Assembly: GCF_000785535.1 (NCBI RefSeq)
Contig: NZ_CP007595.1
Location: 2,502,439 to 2,566,438, forward strand
Direction: 5' to 3'
Source of the DNA: Arthrobacter sp. PAMC 25486
GTDB lineage: Bacteria > Actinomycetota > Actinomycetes > Actinomycetales > Micrococcaceae
Length of the DNA stretch: 64,000 nt
The notes below the pieces were generated by a model. It searched no databases and was not told the origin of the DNA. It saw only the letters and a program-made list of their open reading frames with translations. The position numbers were made by a program, and so were the translations under genes. Of this stretch, positions 35,283-44,280 are shown piece after piece (position 1 is the first letter of the stretch; every line of letters starts with the position of its first letter).

Positions 35283-36061
35283 GGGGTTCCGCTGCCGGCG
35301 CCGGGCAGGAGCAGCGTGCAATATCCAGGACCGGCGAAGGGCAGCAGTTCCACGTCCCGTTCCGGCAGGCCGCTGCCTGAGAGCAGTTCCTTCGCCAGGC
35401 CCAGGTGCACGGCACACACAACCTCAGGGTTCGCCCGGGCCGCTTCCACAATGGGGCAGGTGGTAAGCGTCAGCTCGGTGGCATCGCGGTTTCCCTGCAC
35501 GCCAAAGCCGGCCTGGCCCAGCGCAGTGACCACGCGGGTGCGTGCGGCTTTGCCGGCCGAGCCGGTCGGCGCAGCCGAGCTGGCAGGCGCTGCCGGAGAA
35601 ACGCCGGCGCTGCCTTGCCGGGGCAGAGTGCCACCGACCTTTGCGCCTCCGCAGGCAACGGGCAGGGCCCTGGCCCAGGTGCGGCCGGCGTCTTCACCTT
35701 CAGCCGCAGGGTTGTCGCTGTTCGCGGCGAGGTGTTGCGCCAAGGCGGCGGCCAGGGCGGCGTAGCCAACAGGTCCCGCGGGCGTGGCTGCGGCCTCGTA
35801 CAGCCACGCGGGCCGACCCCGCCCTTCCTTGGGTGCTGCAGTCTTTGTGGCGTGGCCATCACCCACCAGGGCTTCGAGATGTTCCCTGACAGTGTTGGCA
35901 TGTTGGCCGGTCTCGGTTGCCAGTTGCTCCACGCTCAGAGTGCCAGCCACTTGCCGCAGGCGTGCAAGCACCGCCGCACGGGCCTTGGAGATGGGCGCGA
36001 CGGCTTCTACCAGTCCGGGCTTCGGGCCATAAGGCGCAGTTGTGACGGTTTTATTTTCCAC
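35279..36061 (-). CDS. HTH transcriptional regulator with C-terminal Cys/His ligand domain
   Basis: A 260-residue protein. The N-terminal winged helix (about 20-80: LSVEQLATETGQHANTVREH) is ArsR/COG2345-like. A low-complexity Ala/Ser/Gly-rich stretch follows, then a C-terminal domain with Cys in TTCPIVEAA, Cys/His in VVCAVHLGL and Cys in GYCTLLL, which could hold a metal or iron-sulfur cluster that senses nitric oxide or redox state. The GTG at 36061 has no ribosome site and may be leaderless. First gene of the NirK operon, divergent from the DUF2249 gene. Confidence 0.75.
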   Translation of the reverse strand: MENKTVTTAPYGPKPGLVEAVAPISKARAAVLARLRQVAGTLSVEQLATETGQHANTVREHLEALVGDGHATKTAAPKEGRGRPAWLYEAAATPAGPVGYAALAAALAQHLAANSDNPAAEGEDAGRTWARALPVACGGAKVGGTLPRQGSAGVSPAAPASSAAPTGSAGKAARTRVVTALGQAGFGVQGNRDATELTLTTCPIVEAARANPEVVCAVHLGLAKELLSGSGLPERDVELLPFAGPGYCTLLLPGAGSGTP

Positions 36062-36063
36062 GG

Positions 36064-36083
36064 TATTAAGTGTAGTAATATAC
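36064..36083. promoter_or_regulatory. Candidate operator between HTH and DUF2249 genes
   Basis: TATTA-AGTGTAG-TAATA (36064-36080) is a dyad with 5-base arms in the only 73 bases separating the two divergent starts; GTATTA and TAATATAC extend it. It is the best candidate site for the adjacent HTH regulator. Confidence 0.45.
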
Positions 36084-36134
36084 TCGCAGAATCTCCATTC
36101 CCATCGAGATCGTGGCACTTCGAAAGGTTTCCCC

Positions 36135-36908
36135 GTGAATAATCTTGTTCTTGCCTCCTCATCCACAGAGGCTGCTTCCCTGGAAGAAGCCCGCGCCCGG
36201 CTGGCAGAATCTGCCGGAACACTGGGCACCCTGTGCAACAACCTGGCGGTCGCAGCCGGCAACTCCAGTGCTGGTGAACTTGTCCAGGCGGACCAGGGTG
36301 CACTGGTTGATTTCGCCGAACAAGAGCTGATCCCCCTCGCCACTGCACTGGCCGGCGCGTTCCCGCATGCAGCGGCCTTCACTGAGACACATCTCCTGGC
36401 CACGGTTGCGGCCGGGCACAATGAGCGGATTGTGGCCGCCGCCAAGGCCCTGGAAGTCCAGGAATCACCCATCGAGGTGGTCCAGGCAAGTGGCCGCCTG
36501 CTGGAAGCGGCCACAGCCTTCATCTCCCAGGCAACCGAGCTGGTCCTGCCCGCATTGGCCCAGAACCCGGCAGTCTCACTGGCCGACGTGCTGCCCAAGC
36601 GCAGCACAGAGGAGGCCGGGGCAATTGCGGAAAGTCAGGCTCCGGCGTCGGGCGGCTGCGCCTGCGGCGGACACGACGAGCCGGGCCTCTCCGAGCTGGA
36701 CACCCGGGTCATCCCCCATGCGATCCGCCACGCCACCATCTTCGGCGCGCTGGAGGGGCTGAACACCGGCAAGGGCATTTTGCTGATCGCCAACCACAAC
36801 CCGCTGCCGCTGCTGGCCCAGTTGGATCAGCGCTCCCCCGGCAAGTTTGCCGTGGCCTACGTTGAGGACGGCCCGGAGCTGTGGAAGCTGAGCATGGTCC
36901 GCAACTGA
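36135..36908 (+). CDS. DUF2249-domain protein with central Cys-rich motif
   Basis: A 257-residue cytosolic protein. A helical N-terminal domain (about 1-165), a metal-like motif GGCACGGHDE, then a DUF2249 domain (about 185-257: DTRVIPHAIRHATIF, LLIANHNPLPLLAQL). DUF2249 is often found beside hemerythrin-like and nitrite/nitric-oxide genes. The GTG at 36135 has GAAAGG 7 bases before it. Divergent from the NirK operon regulator, so it is probably co-regulated. Biochemical role unknown. Confidence 0.8.
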   Translation: MNNLVLASSSTEAASLEEARARLAESAGTLGTLCNNLAVAAGNSSAGELVQADQGALVDFAEQELIPLATALAGAFPHAAAFTETHLLATVAAGHNERIVAAAKALEVQESPIEVVQASGRLLEAATAFISQATELVLPALAQNPAVSLADVLPKRSTEEAGAIAESQAPASGGCACGGHDEPGLSELDTRVIPHAIRHATIFGALEGLNTGKGILLIANHNPLPLLAQLDQRSPGKFAVAYVEDGPELWKLSMVRN

Positions 36909-36984
36909 TCCCCACCGACCGGCCGGGCAAATCGCTGGCGCGATTGCTCCGGAACCTGGTCGGCGTGGGCCCATCAACGAAAAA

Positions 36985-37046
36985 ATGACACCGATCCCGC
37001 TTTCTGATGCCGATATCTCGGTGTCAGAAAGCGGGATCGGTGCCAT
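36985..37046. terminator. Large bidirectional hairpin
   Basis: Arms of 23 bases (36985-37007 and 37024-37046, 22 of 23 paired), 16-base loop. An A-run lies on the left and TTTCC on the right. It separates the convergent DUF2249 and DUF3151 genes. Confidence 0.75.
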
Positions 37047-37083
37047 TTCCCGTTGCCCCAGTGCTACTGGGTGCCCGTGGGGA

Positions 37084-37509
37084 CTACAGCGCAGCCTCGA
37101 TCGCGGCCGCGGCCAACGGGTCGGAGTCATTCAGGAACGTGGCAATCCGTGCGGCCTCATCGGCCTCACCGATGGCGCCCGCGGCACGTCCCAGCGCGTA
37201 GAGCGCGCGCAGGAACCCGCGGTTGCCCTCGTGCGAGTACGGAACCGGGCCGGTGCCGCGCCAGCCGTTGCGGCGGAGCGAGTCCAGGCCGCGATGGTAG
37301 CCGGTGCGCGCGTACGCGTAGGACTCGATGGTGCGGCCTTCGGCATATGCCTCGTCGGCCAAGATGGCCCACAAAAGCGAGGACGTGGGATGGGGCGCAG
37401 CCAAGTCAACAGCTTCGTCCCCTGCGTCCAGGCGCGCCTGGACATCCACCTCGGCCGGGAGCAGTGTGGGCTCCGGGCCGAGTAGGTTCCTGCGGAAATC
37501 GTCGCTCAT
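37084..37509 (-). CDS. DUF3151 family protein
   Basis: A 141-residue actinobacterial protein recognised by LLGPEPTLLP, HPTSSLLWA and YARTGYHRGLDSLRRNGWRG. Function unknown. The ATG at 37509 lies one base after the fba stop; in Mycobacterium a homologue also sits near fba. Translational coupling to fructose-bisphosphate aldolase is likely. Confidence 0.9.
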   Translation of the reverse strand: MSDDFRRNLLGPEPTLLPAEVDVQARLDAGDEAVDLAAPHPTSSLLWAILADEAYAEGRTIESYAYARTGYHRGLDSLRRNGWRGTGPVPYSHEGNRGFLRALYALGRAAGAIGEADEAARIATFLNDSDPLAAAAIEAAL

Positions 37510-37510
37510 G

Positions 37511-38533
37511 TTATTTGAACGTTGTGCCGGCGGAGCCGAGCTGCTGGGCGGCTTCAACAACGCGTGCGGCCAGGCCCTTTTCGGCCGAGGCGCCCCAGAC
37601 GCGGGGGTCATAGGTCTTCTTGTTGCCAACGTCGCCGTCGACCTTCAGGACACCGTTGTAGTTGGTGAACATGTGGTCAACCACGGGACGCGTGTAGGCG
37701 TACTGTGTGTCGGTGTCGATGTTCATCTTGATGACACCGTAGGAGACAGCGTCGGAGATTTCCTGCTCGGAGGAGCCGGAGCCGCCGTGGAAGACCAGGT
37801 CGAACGGGTTTTCCTTGCCGATCTTGGCGCCAACGGCAGCCTGGATTTCCTTCAGGATCTCCGGGCGCAGCTTGACGTTGCCAGCCTTGTAGATGCCGTG
37901 CACGTTGCCGAAGGTCAGCGCGGTGATGTAGCGGCCGTGCTCGCCTGAGCCCAGCGCTGCAACCGTTGCCAAGCCGTCTTCGATGGTGGAGTACAGCTTG
38001 TCGTTGATGGCGTTTTCGACGCCGTCTTCCTCGCCGCCAACAGCACCGATCTCAACTTCAAGGATCATCTTGGCTGCGTGCGTGCGGGCCAGCAGTTCGC
38101 GGCCGATGCGCAGGTTTTCTTCGAGGGTCTCAGCGGAGCCGTCCCACATGTGCGAGTTGAAGATGGGGTCGCGGCCGGCCTTCACCTCAGCCTCGGAGGC
38201 TGCCAGCAGGGGCAGTACAAAGCCGTCCAACTTGTCCTTGGGGCAGTGGTCAGTGTGCAGGGCCACGTTGATGGGGTAGTTCTTGGCCACTTCGCGGGCG
38301 AATGCTGCGAAGCCCAAGGAACCGGCCACCATGTCCTTCACACTGGCGCCGGACCAGTAGGCGCCGCCACCGGTGGAGACCTGGATGATGCCGTCGGTTC
38401 CGGCGTCGGCAAAGCCCTGGAGGGTTGCGTTAAGTGTCTGTGAGGAAGTCACGTTGACCGCCGGGTAGGCGAAGCCGCCAGCCTTGGCGCGGTCGATCAT
38501 TTCGGCATACTTGTCCGGTGTTGCGATGGGCAT
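37511..38533 (-). CDS. fba: Class II fructose-bisphosphate aldolase
   Basis: A 340-residue zinc enzyme of glycolysis that cleaves fructose-1,6-bisphosphate. Zinc ligands and catalytic residues lie in ALHTDHCPKDK, EVEIGAVGGEEDG, GNVHGIYK and FHGGSGS, with the NIDTDTQYA segment for phosphate. The ATG at 38533 has GAGGAG six bases upstream. First of a two-gene unit with DUF3151. Confidence 0.97.
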   Translation of the reverse strand: MPIATPDKYAEMIDRAKAGGFAYPAVNVTSSQTLNATLQGFADAGTDGIIQVSTGGGAYWSGASVKDMVAGSLGFAAFAREVAKNYPINVALHTDHCPKDKLDGFVLPLLAASEAEVKAGRDPIFNSHMWDGSAETLEENLRIGRELLARTHAAKMILEVEIGAVGGEEDGVENAINDKLYSTIEDGLATVAALGSGEHGRYITALTFGNVHGIYKAGNVKLRPEILKEIQAAVGAKIGKENPFDLVFHGGSGSSEQEISDAVSYGVIKMNIDTDTQYAYTRPVVDHMFTNYNGVLKVDGDVGNKKTYDPRVWGASAEKGLAARVVEAAQQLGSAGTTFK

Positions 38534-38740
38534 GAAAAGCTCCTCTGGGCTGAACGGTACTAAGAGTCTGGCAACAGGCCAGCTCCGGCATGACTTCTCC
38601 CATCTTAGCGAGTGCGCCCAAAGTCTCGAAGAAGATGAAGATTCCGCCCAGCTTTTGGACTTTTCCCATGCCCGACGCCGGACCCCTCCTTAAGCGCCCG
38701 GCCCGCCTGCCGCCCCTCCCGGACTGGGTGGGACCGGCCT

Positions 38741-39418
38741 CTACCCCACGCGCTGGTTGAACACGTGCCGGCGGATCCACGCGTGCATGGCGATGCCGGC
38801 CGCAGAAGCCGCGTTGATGGAGCGGGTGGAGCCGAACTGCTCGATGGACAGCGTGGTTTCCGCGGCGGCGTGCACCTCATCGCTGAGACCCGGGCCTTCC
38901 TGGCCAAATACGAACACACAGTTTCGGGGCAGCTCGTACGTTTCCAGCTGCTCGGAGTCGGGGAAGATGTCGATGCCGATGATCGCCAAACCTTCGCCCT
39001 TCGCCCAGGAGACAAAGTCCTCAACGGTAGGGTGGTGGCGGACGTGCTGGTAGCGGTCGGTGACCATGGCGCCGCGCTTGTTCCACCGCCGTCGTCCGAT
39101 GATGTGCACTTCCTTGGCCAGGAACGCGTTGGCGGTGCGCACCACGGTGCCGATGTTCATGTCGTGTTGCCAGTTTTCAATGGCGACGTGGAAGTCGTGG
39201 CGGCGCGTGTCCAGCTCGGCAACAATCGCGTCCATGGACCAGTAGCGGTATTCGTCCAGGACGTTGCGGCGGTCGCCATTGGCCAGCAGCTCAGGATCCC
39301 AGTACTCGCCTTCGGGCAGCTCGCCCTCCCACGGGCCCACCCCCACTTCGTGGTGCAATTCCGGAAATTCGGGTGCGTCGGGGGCTTCAGGGACTGTGTT
39401 CTCACCGGTTTTGCTCAC
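38741..39418 (-). CDS. SPOUT-type RNA 2'-O-methyltransferase (TrmH family)
   Basis: A 225-residue S-adenosylmethionine-dependent RNA methyltransferase. The three trefoil-knot motifs are NIGTVVRTANAF, FVFGQEGPGLS and STRSINAASAAGIAMHAW. The RNA target (tRNA or rRNA position) cannot be deduced. An acidic N-terminal extension of about 50 residues precedes the domain. Part of the pyrE-trmH-fba-purA order conserved in Actinobacteria; divergent from the HAD gene. Confidence 0.93.
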   Translation of the reverse strand: MSKTGENTVPEAPDAPEFPELHHEVGVGPWEGELPEGEYWDPELLANGDRRNVLDEYRYWSMDAIVAELDTRRHDFHVAIENWQHDMNIGTVVRTANAFLAKEVHIIGRRRWNKRGAMVTDRYQHVRHHPTVEDFVSWAKGEGLAIIGIDIFPDSEQLETYELPRNCVFVFGQEGPGLSDEVHAAAETTLSIEQFGSTRSINAASAAGIAMHAWIRRHVFNQRVG

Positions 39419-39507
39419 CGTTCAACTTTACGCACAAGTGTGGGCACTTCCGAGCTGCGGCGAATTTCTGCAAGACTGAAGTCCTGACCAGCAACCCAAG
39501 GAGCGCC

Positions 39508-40302
39508 ATGAGCACACAAAACGATCGCCAGCCCACAGACATTGAATGCTGGCTCACCGACATGGACGGCGTTCTTGTCCACGAAAACAAGGCCGTCCCC
39601 GGCGCCGCCGAACTGATCCAGCGTTGGGTTGACACCTCCAGGCGATTCCTGGTGCTGACCAATAACTCCATCTTCACCCCGCGCGACCTCGCCGCCCGGC
39701 TCAGGGCATCCGGGCTGGAAATCCCCGAGGAAAACCTGTGGACCTCGGCCCTGGCCACAGCCCAGTTCCTGAAGTCGCAGATGCCGCATGGGCGTGCCTT
39801 TGTCATTGGCGAGGCCGGACTAACGACCGCGTTGCACGAGGCCGGCTTCATCCTCACCGACCAGAAGCCCGACTATGTGGTCCTCGGCGAGACCCGCACC
39901 TACTCCTTCGAGGCCATCACCCGGGCCATCCGCTTGATCGGCGACGGCGCACGTTTCATCTGCACTAACCCTGACGCCACCGGCCCGTCGAGCGAGGGCC
40001 CGCTGCCGGCCACGGGTGCCGTCGCCGCCCTGATCACCAAGGCCACCGGCCGTGAGCCATACATTGTGGGCAAGCCCAATCCCATGATGTTCCGCTCCGC
40101 CATGAATCGGATCCAGGCGCATTCGGAGACCACGGCCATGATCGGGGACCGCATGGACACCGACATCATCGCGGGCATGGAGGCCGGGCTGCACACGGTC
40201 CTGGTGTACACCGGCATCACCCAGCCAGCGGACGTTGATGCGTACCCGTTCCGTCCGGACCAGACCTTGAACTCCGTGGCTGACCTGCTCGACCACCTGT
40301 AA
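39508..40302 (+). CDS. HAD-IIA family hydrolase (NagD-like)
   Basis: A 264-residue phosphatase. Motif I LTDMDGVLVHEN (nucleophile and acid Asp), motif II LTNNS, the Lys in IVGKPNP and motif IV MIGDRMDTDI are all present, with a C2 cap as in NagD and 4-nitrophenylphosphatase-like enzymes. It probably dephosphorylates a small sugar or nucleotide. The ATG at 39508 has AAGGAG. The natural substrate is unknown. Confidence 0.92.
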   Translation: MSTQNDRQPTDIECWLTDMDGVLVHENKAVPGAAELIQRWVDTSRRFLVLTNNSIFTPRDLAARLRASGLEIPEENLWTSALATAQFLKSQMPHGRAFVIGEAGLTTALHEAGFILTDQKPDYVVLGETRTYSFEAITRAIRLIGDGARFICTNPDATGPSSEGPLPATGAVAALITKATGREPYIVGKPNPMMFRSAMNRIQAHSETTAMIGDRMDTDIIAGMEAGLHTVLVYTGITQPADVDAYPFRPDQTLNSVADLLDHL

Positions 40303-40362
40303 ACGGCTTGCCGCGGAGGCCAACCTCCGCGGCTTTCCAAGCACCAGAAAAGGAAGTGCGCT

Positions 40363-40881
40363 ACGTCCACCACGAGGCTGCTGCAGCTTGACGACGCCGA
40401 AGAGTTGACCAGGCTTTTGCGCCAAAACCGTGAGTTCCTGCGCCCGTGGGACCCGGTGCGGCCCGACGAGTTTTTCACGGTCCCCAAGCAGCGTGAGATT
40501 GCCCGCGCCGCCTTGGACGCGTACGACGGCGGAACCATGGTTCCGCTGGTTATCCTCACCCGGGAGGGTGGCTTGGCCGGGCGGCTCAACCTGAATGGGA
40601 TTATCGGGGGCGCCCTTGAATCGGCCGCGCTGGGCTACTGGGTCGGCGAGGCGGAGAACGGTGCGGGGCTGGCAACGGCCGCCGTGGCCGACGCCGTTGC
40701 ACTGGCGGCCGGGGACCTCGGCCTGCACCGGCTGCAGGCGGAGACGCTGGTGCACAATGCGGGCTCGCAAAGGGTGCTGGAGAAGAACGGCTTCACCCGT
40801 TACGGCCTGGCTCCCAAGTACCTGAAGATTGCTGGACGTTGGCAGGACCACGTCATGTTCCAGCGGATCCTGGAGTCCTGA
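40363..40881 (+). CDS. GNAT acetyltransferase (RimJ/RimL-like) with apparent ACG start
   Basis: A 172-residue N-acetyltransferase. LRPWDPVRPDEFF, LGYWVGEAENGAGLAT and HRLQAETLVHNAGSQRVLEKNGF are typical of the RimJ/RimL ribosomal-protein acetyltransferase family. The conserved N-terminus reads STTRLLQLDDAEEL, but the codon where the start belongs (40363) is ACG, preceded by AAAAGGAAG at 7 bases. The next usable start is TTG at 40405, which would remove about 14 conserved residues. Either ACG is used inefficiently or the gene is weakened by an ATG-to-ACG change. Confidence 0.75.
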   Translation, partial: TSTTRLLQLDDAEELTRLLRQNREFLRPWDPVRPDEFFTVPKQREIARAALDAYDGGTMVPLVILTREGGLAGRLNLNGIIGGALESAALGYWVGEAENGAGLATAAVADAVALAAGDLGLHRLQAETLVHNAGSQRVLEKNGFTRYGLAPKYLKIAGRWQDHVMFQRILES

Positions 40882-40916
40882 CCCGGGGCCCTCCAAGGGG
40901 CACCCGGGCGGAGCCT

Positions 40917-41310
40917 TTAAGCGCCCAGTTGCCCGCCCGACGCTTCCAAATAGCAGTTTCCGCAGAGCGATTCGTACCAGACGTCGGCACCGTCGATGGC
41001 GACCTGCTCGCCGTCGAACACTATCTGGTCACCGACGCGGCGGGTGTTGAACATGGCCTTGCGTCCGCAGCGGCAGATGGTTTTCAGCTCTTCGAGGGAG
41101 TGCGCAATTTCCATCAACCGGGCGGCGCCGGGGAAGGCGCGGGTGCGGAAATCGGTGCGCAGCCCGTAGGCCAGGACGGGAACGCCGTCCAGGCCGGCGA
41201 TGCGGAACAGGTCATCGACCTGGGCGGGGTCCAGGAACTGGGCCTCGTCGACCAGCAGGCAGGCGACCGGCGCCAGGTCCACGTGCTTGAGCAGCGCGTC
41301 GGGGTCGTCG
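40917..41310 (-). pseudogene. Truncated duplicate of thymidine kinase (C-terminal two thirds)
   Basis: Closely matches the intact tdk at 43654-44280 from the segment GDDPDALLKHVDLAP to the C-terminus, with the DEAQF and CRCGR/CGNC zinc motifs retained but no P-loop or start. Homology stops sharply near 41306, in GTCGTCGCCGC, where a phoA-like fragment on the opposite strand begins. The copies differ at scattered positions (for example GQLGA versus GKLLA at the end), so the duplication is not recent. Confidence 0.85.
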
Positions 41311-41314
41311 CCGC

Positions 41315-41720
41315 ACCGTCGCTGTCCACCATGACATCCAAGGCGATTGACCTGCTCAAGGACGGCAAGAAGGGCTTCTTCCTGCAGGTTGAGGGCGCCA
41401 GCATCAACAAGTAGGACCATGCCGCCAACCCCTGTGGCCAGATTGCCGAGACAGTCGACCTGGACGAGGCCGTCACCGCGGACCTGGATTTTGCCAAGGC
41501 AGACGGAAACACCCTGGTGGTTGTCACTGCCGACCACGCCCACAGCAGCCAGATCGTCTATCCCGGCTCCACCACGCCCGGTCTGACCGACCAGACGGAC
41601 TTGTTCTTCACGGTCACCAACACGCTGGCCCTGGATCCGGCCGCCGTCCTTCCCCTTTCGACGCCGTCGGCCGGTTTCCTTGTGCGACGCCGCGCCCGCG
41701 CCTCACAGGCGTTGCACTAG
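41315..41720 (+). pseudogene. Alkaline phosphatase (PhoA-type) 3' relic
   Basis: Carries the C-terminal landmarks of PhoA-type phosphatase: [52 protein letters not shown]. It is broken in three ways: the 5' two thirds are missing at the junction with the tdk fragment; the codon after ASINK is TAG where Gln (CAG) is expected; and the segment between GSTTPGLT and [12 protein letters not shown] has been deleted. Confidence 0.8.
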
Positions 41721-41744
41721 GGCTCACGGAATATTTATGGTTCG

Positions 41745-43445
41745 TCAGTGTCCGGTATCGGACGCTGCGATCGGCTCAGGCTGGTAATGCGGGGCCAGTT
41801 CCGGATGGTGTAATTCCAGTGCGGGGCGCTCGGACCGGATGCGCGGCAGGGAGGTGAAGTTGTGGCGCGGGGGCGGGCAGGATGTTGCCCATTCCAGTGA
41901 GGCGCCGAAGCCCCAGGGGTCGTCCACTGCAACCTTCTTGCCACTGCGCCAGGTGATGTACACGTTCCAGAGCCACGGAATCATGGACGCACCGAGCACG
42001 ATTGACCCGATGGTGGAGAACTGGTTCATCCAGGTGAAGTTGTCTTCGATCATGTAGTCGGCGTAGCGGCGGGGCATGCCCAGGACACCGAGCCAGTGTT
42101 GGATCAGGAACGTTGCCTGAAACCCGAGGAACAGCATCCAGAAGTGGATCTTGCCGAGGCGCTCGTTGAGCATCTTGCCGGTGAACTTGGGCCACCAGAA
42201 GTAGAAGCCTGCGAACATGGCGAACACGACCGTGCCGAAGACCACGTAGTGGAAGTGGGCCACCACGAAGTAGGTGTCCGTGACATGGAAGTCCAGCGGC
42301 GGGGAGGCCAGGATGACGCCGGTCAAACCACCGAACAGGAAGGTGACGAGGAAGCCAAGGCTCCACAGCATGGGGGTTTCAAACGTCAGGGACCCCCGCC
42401 ACATGGTGCCGATCCAGTTGAAGAACTTCACGCCGGTAGGCACCGCGATCAGCATGGACATGAATGAGAAGAATGGCAGTGCGACCTGGCCGGTGGCGTA
42501 CATGTGGTGTGCCCACACGGTCGCGGACAGGGCTGCAATGGAGATGGTGGCGAAGATCAGGCCCTTGTAGCCGAAGATCGGTTTGCGGCTGAAGACCGGG
42601 AAAATCTCTGAGACTATGCCGAAGAACGGCAGGGCGATGATGTATACCTCGGGGTGGCCGAAGAACCAGAACAGGTGCTGCCACAGCATGACTCCACCGC
42701 TTTCCGCATCGAAGATATGGGCTCCGAAGCGCCGATCAGCACCGAGGGCGAACAGGGCGGCCGCCAAGGGCGGGAATGCCATGAGGACCAGGATGGCCGT
42801 GAGGAGGGTGTTCCAGGTGAAGACCGGCATCCGCCACATGGTCATGCCGGGGGCACGCAGGCAGATGATGGTGGTGACGAAATTGACGGAACCAAGAATG
42901 GTTCCGAAACCGCTCAACGCTAGGCCAAACACCCATAAATCTCCACCAACACCGGGGGTAAAGGTGGTGTTGTTCAAGGGAGCATACGCAAACCAGCCGA
43001 ATGAGGCGGCACCCTGCGGCGTGACGAACCCGGCCAGCGTAATGACGCCACCGAAAAGGTAGAACCAGTACGCGAGTGCGTTGAGCCGCGGGAACGCGAC
43101 GTCGGGGGCGCCGATCTGCAGCGGCATGATGACGTTGGCGAAGCCGGCGAACAGCGGCGTTGCGAACAGAAGCAGCATGATGGTGCCGTGCATGGTGAAC
43201 AGCTGGTTGTACTGGTCCTTTGTTTGCAGGATTTGCATGCCGGGTTCAAAGAGTTCCGCACGCATGATCAGCGCCATGACGCCGCCGACGCAGAAGAAGA
43301 GGAACGCTGTGATCAAGTACAGGTGCCCGATGATTTTGTGGTCTGTGGAGGTGAACCAGTTGACCACAATACGGCCCTTGGAGACGGGCGCGGTGCGGGA
43401 ACCCGTGGAGATTGACGTTTCTGCGGTGGAATACGGATAGGCCAT
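41745..43445 (-). CDS. ctaD: Cytochrome c oxidase subunit I (isolated copy)
   Basis: A 566-residue, 12-helix haem-copper oxidase subunit that reduces oxygen to water and pumps protons. Haem and CuB ligands are present: His in TMHGTIM, HPEVYI with the cross-linked Tyr, WAHHMY and VAHFHYV. The D-channel entrance ([13 protein letters not shown]) is intact, so it is an A-type enzyme. No subunit II, III or assembly gene is adjacent, so it must rely on subunits encoded elsewhere or be a paralogue. GGGGAAT precedes the ATG. It lies between a gene-fragment scar and intact tdk. Confidence 0.95.
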   Translation of the reverse strand: MAYPYSTAETSISTGSRTAPVSKGRIVVNWFTSTDHKIIGHLYLITAFLFFCVGGVMALIMRAELFEPGMQILQTKDQYNQLFTMHGTIMLLLFATPLFAGFANVIMPLQIGAPDVAFPRLNALAYWFYLFGGVITLAGFVTPQGAASFGWFAYAPLNNTTFTPGVGGDLWVFGLALSGFGTILGSVNFVTTIICLRAPGMTMWRMPVFTWNTLLTAILVLMAFPPLAAALFALGADRRFGAHIFDAESGGVMLWQHLFWFFGHPEVYIIALPFFGIVSEIFPVFSRKPIFGYKGLIFATISIAALSATVWAHHMYATGQVALPFFSFMSMLIAVPTGVKFFNWIGTMWRGSLTFETPMLWSLGFLVTFLFGGLTGVILASPPLDFHVTDTYFVVAHFHYVVFGTVVFAMFAGFYFWWPKFTGKMLNERLGKIHFWMLFLGFQATFLIQHWLGVLGMPRRYADYMIEDNFTWMNQFSTIGSIVLGASMIPWLWNVYITWRSGKKVAVDDPWGFGASLEWATSCPPPRHNFTSLPRIRSERPALELHHPELAPHYQPEPIAASDTGH

Positions 43446-43653
43446 GATTCCCCTAAGATCAGCATCCGACCACGGCGCAGGAATTCAATCTTCTACGCGC
43501 ATGGGCGTCGATTGCATCTAAGTCTAGGTGGCCAAAGATGAAAGGACAACGACTCAGTCTCCCGGAGGCATTGCTTTGAGGCACCAAGCCCATCGATGAA
43601 ACCCGCTATTTTGGGCGAGCCCCAGGACCGGTTGAGGGCCCTGCCCCAACGTC

Positions 43654-44280
43654 TTACGCCAGGAGCTTGCCGCCCGAGGCTTCGAGGTAGCAGTTGCCGC
43701 AGAGCGATTCGTACCAGACGTCGGCGCCGTCGATGGCGACCTGGTCGCCGTCGAACACTATCTGGTCACCAACGCGGCGGGTGTTGAACATGGCCTTGCG
43801 CCCGCAGCGGCAGATGGTTTTCAGCTCTTCGAGGGAGTGCGCGATTTCCAGCAGGCGGGCGGCGCCGGGGAAGGCGCGGGTGCGGAAGTCGGTGCGGAGG
43901 CCGTACGCCAGGACCGGGACGCCGTCGAGGACGGCGATGCGGAACAGGTCATCGACCTGGGCGGGGTCCAGGAACTGGGCCTCGTCGACCAGCAGGCAGG
44001 CGACCGGCGCCAGGTCCACGTGCTTGAGCAGCGCGTCGGGGTCGTCGCCGCGCACCTGCGTGGCAAACAATTCCCGGGCGTCGGCGCCGGGCGGGATGAC
44101 AAAGTCAACCTCGCGGCTCACGCCCAGGCGGGAAACGACGGAACTCTCACCCTTGGTGTCCACGCCGGGCTTCGCCAACAGCACCCGCTGGCCGCGTTCC
44201 TCATAGTTGAACGCTGCCTGCAGCAAGCCGGTTGACTTGCCGGAATTCATGGCACCATGGCGGAAATACAGCTTCGACAA
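43654..44280 (-). CDS. tdk: Thymidine kinase
   Basis: A 208-residue salvage enzyme that phosphorylates thymidine. The P-loop GAMNSGKST, the LVDEAQFL acid motif and the zinc site CRCGR...CGNC are all intact. It starts with TTG at 44280 (MSKLYFRHG), with GAAAGG 7 bases upstream. A truncated second copy lies at 40917-41310. Confidence 0.93.
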   Translation of the reverse strand: MSKLYFRHGAMNSGKSTGLLQAAFNYEERGQRVLLAKPGVDTKGESSVVSRLGVSREVDFVIPPGADARELFATQVRGDDPDALLKHVDLAPVACLLVDEAQFLDPAQVDDLFRIAVLDGVPVLAYGLRTDFRTRAFPGAARLLEIAHSLEELKTICRCGRKAMFNTRRVGDQIVFDGDQVAIDGADVWYESLCGNCYLEASGGKLLA

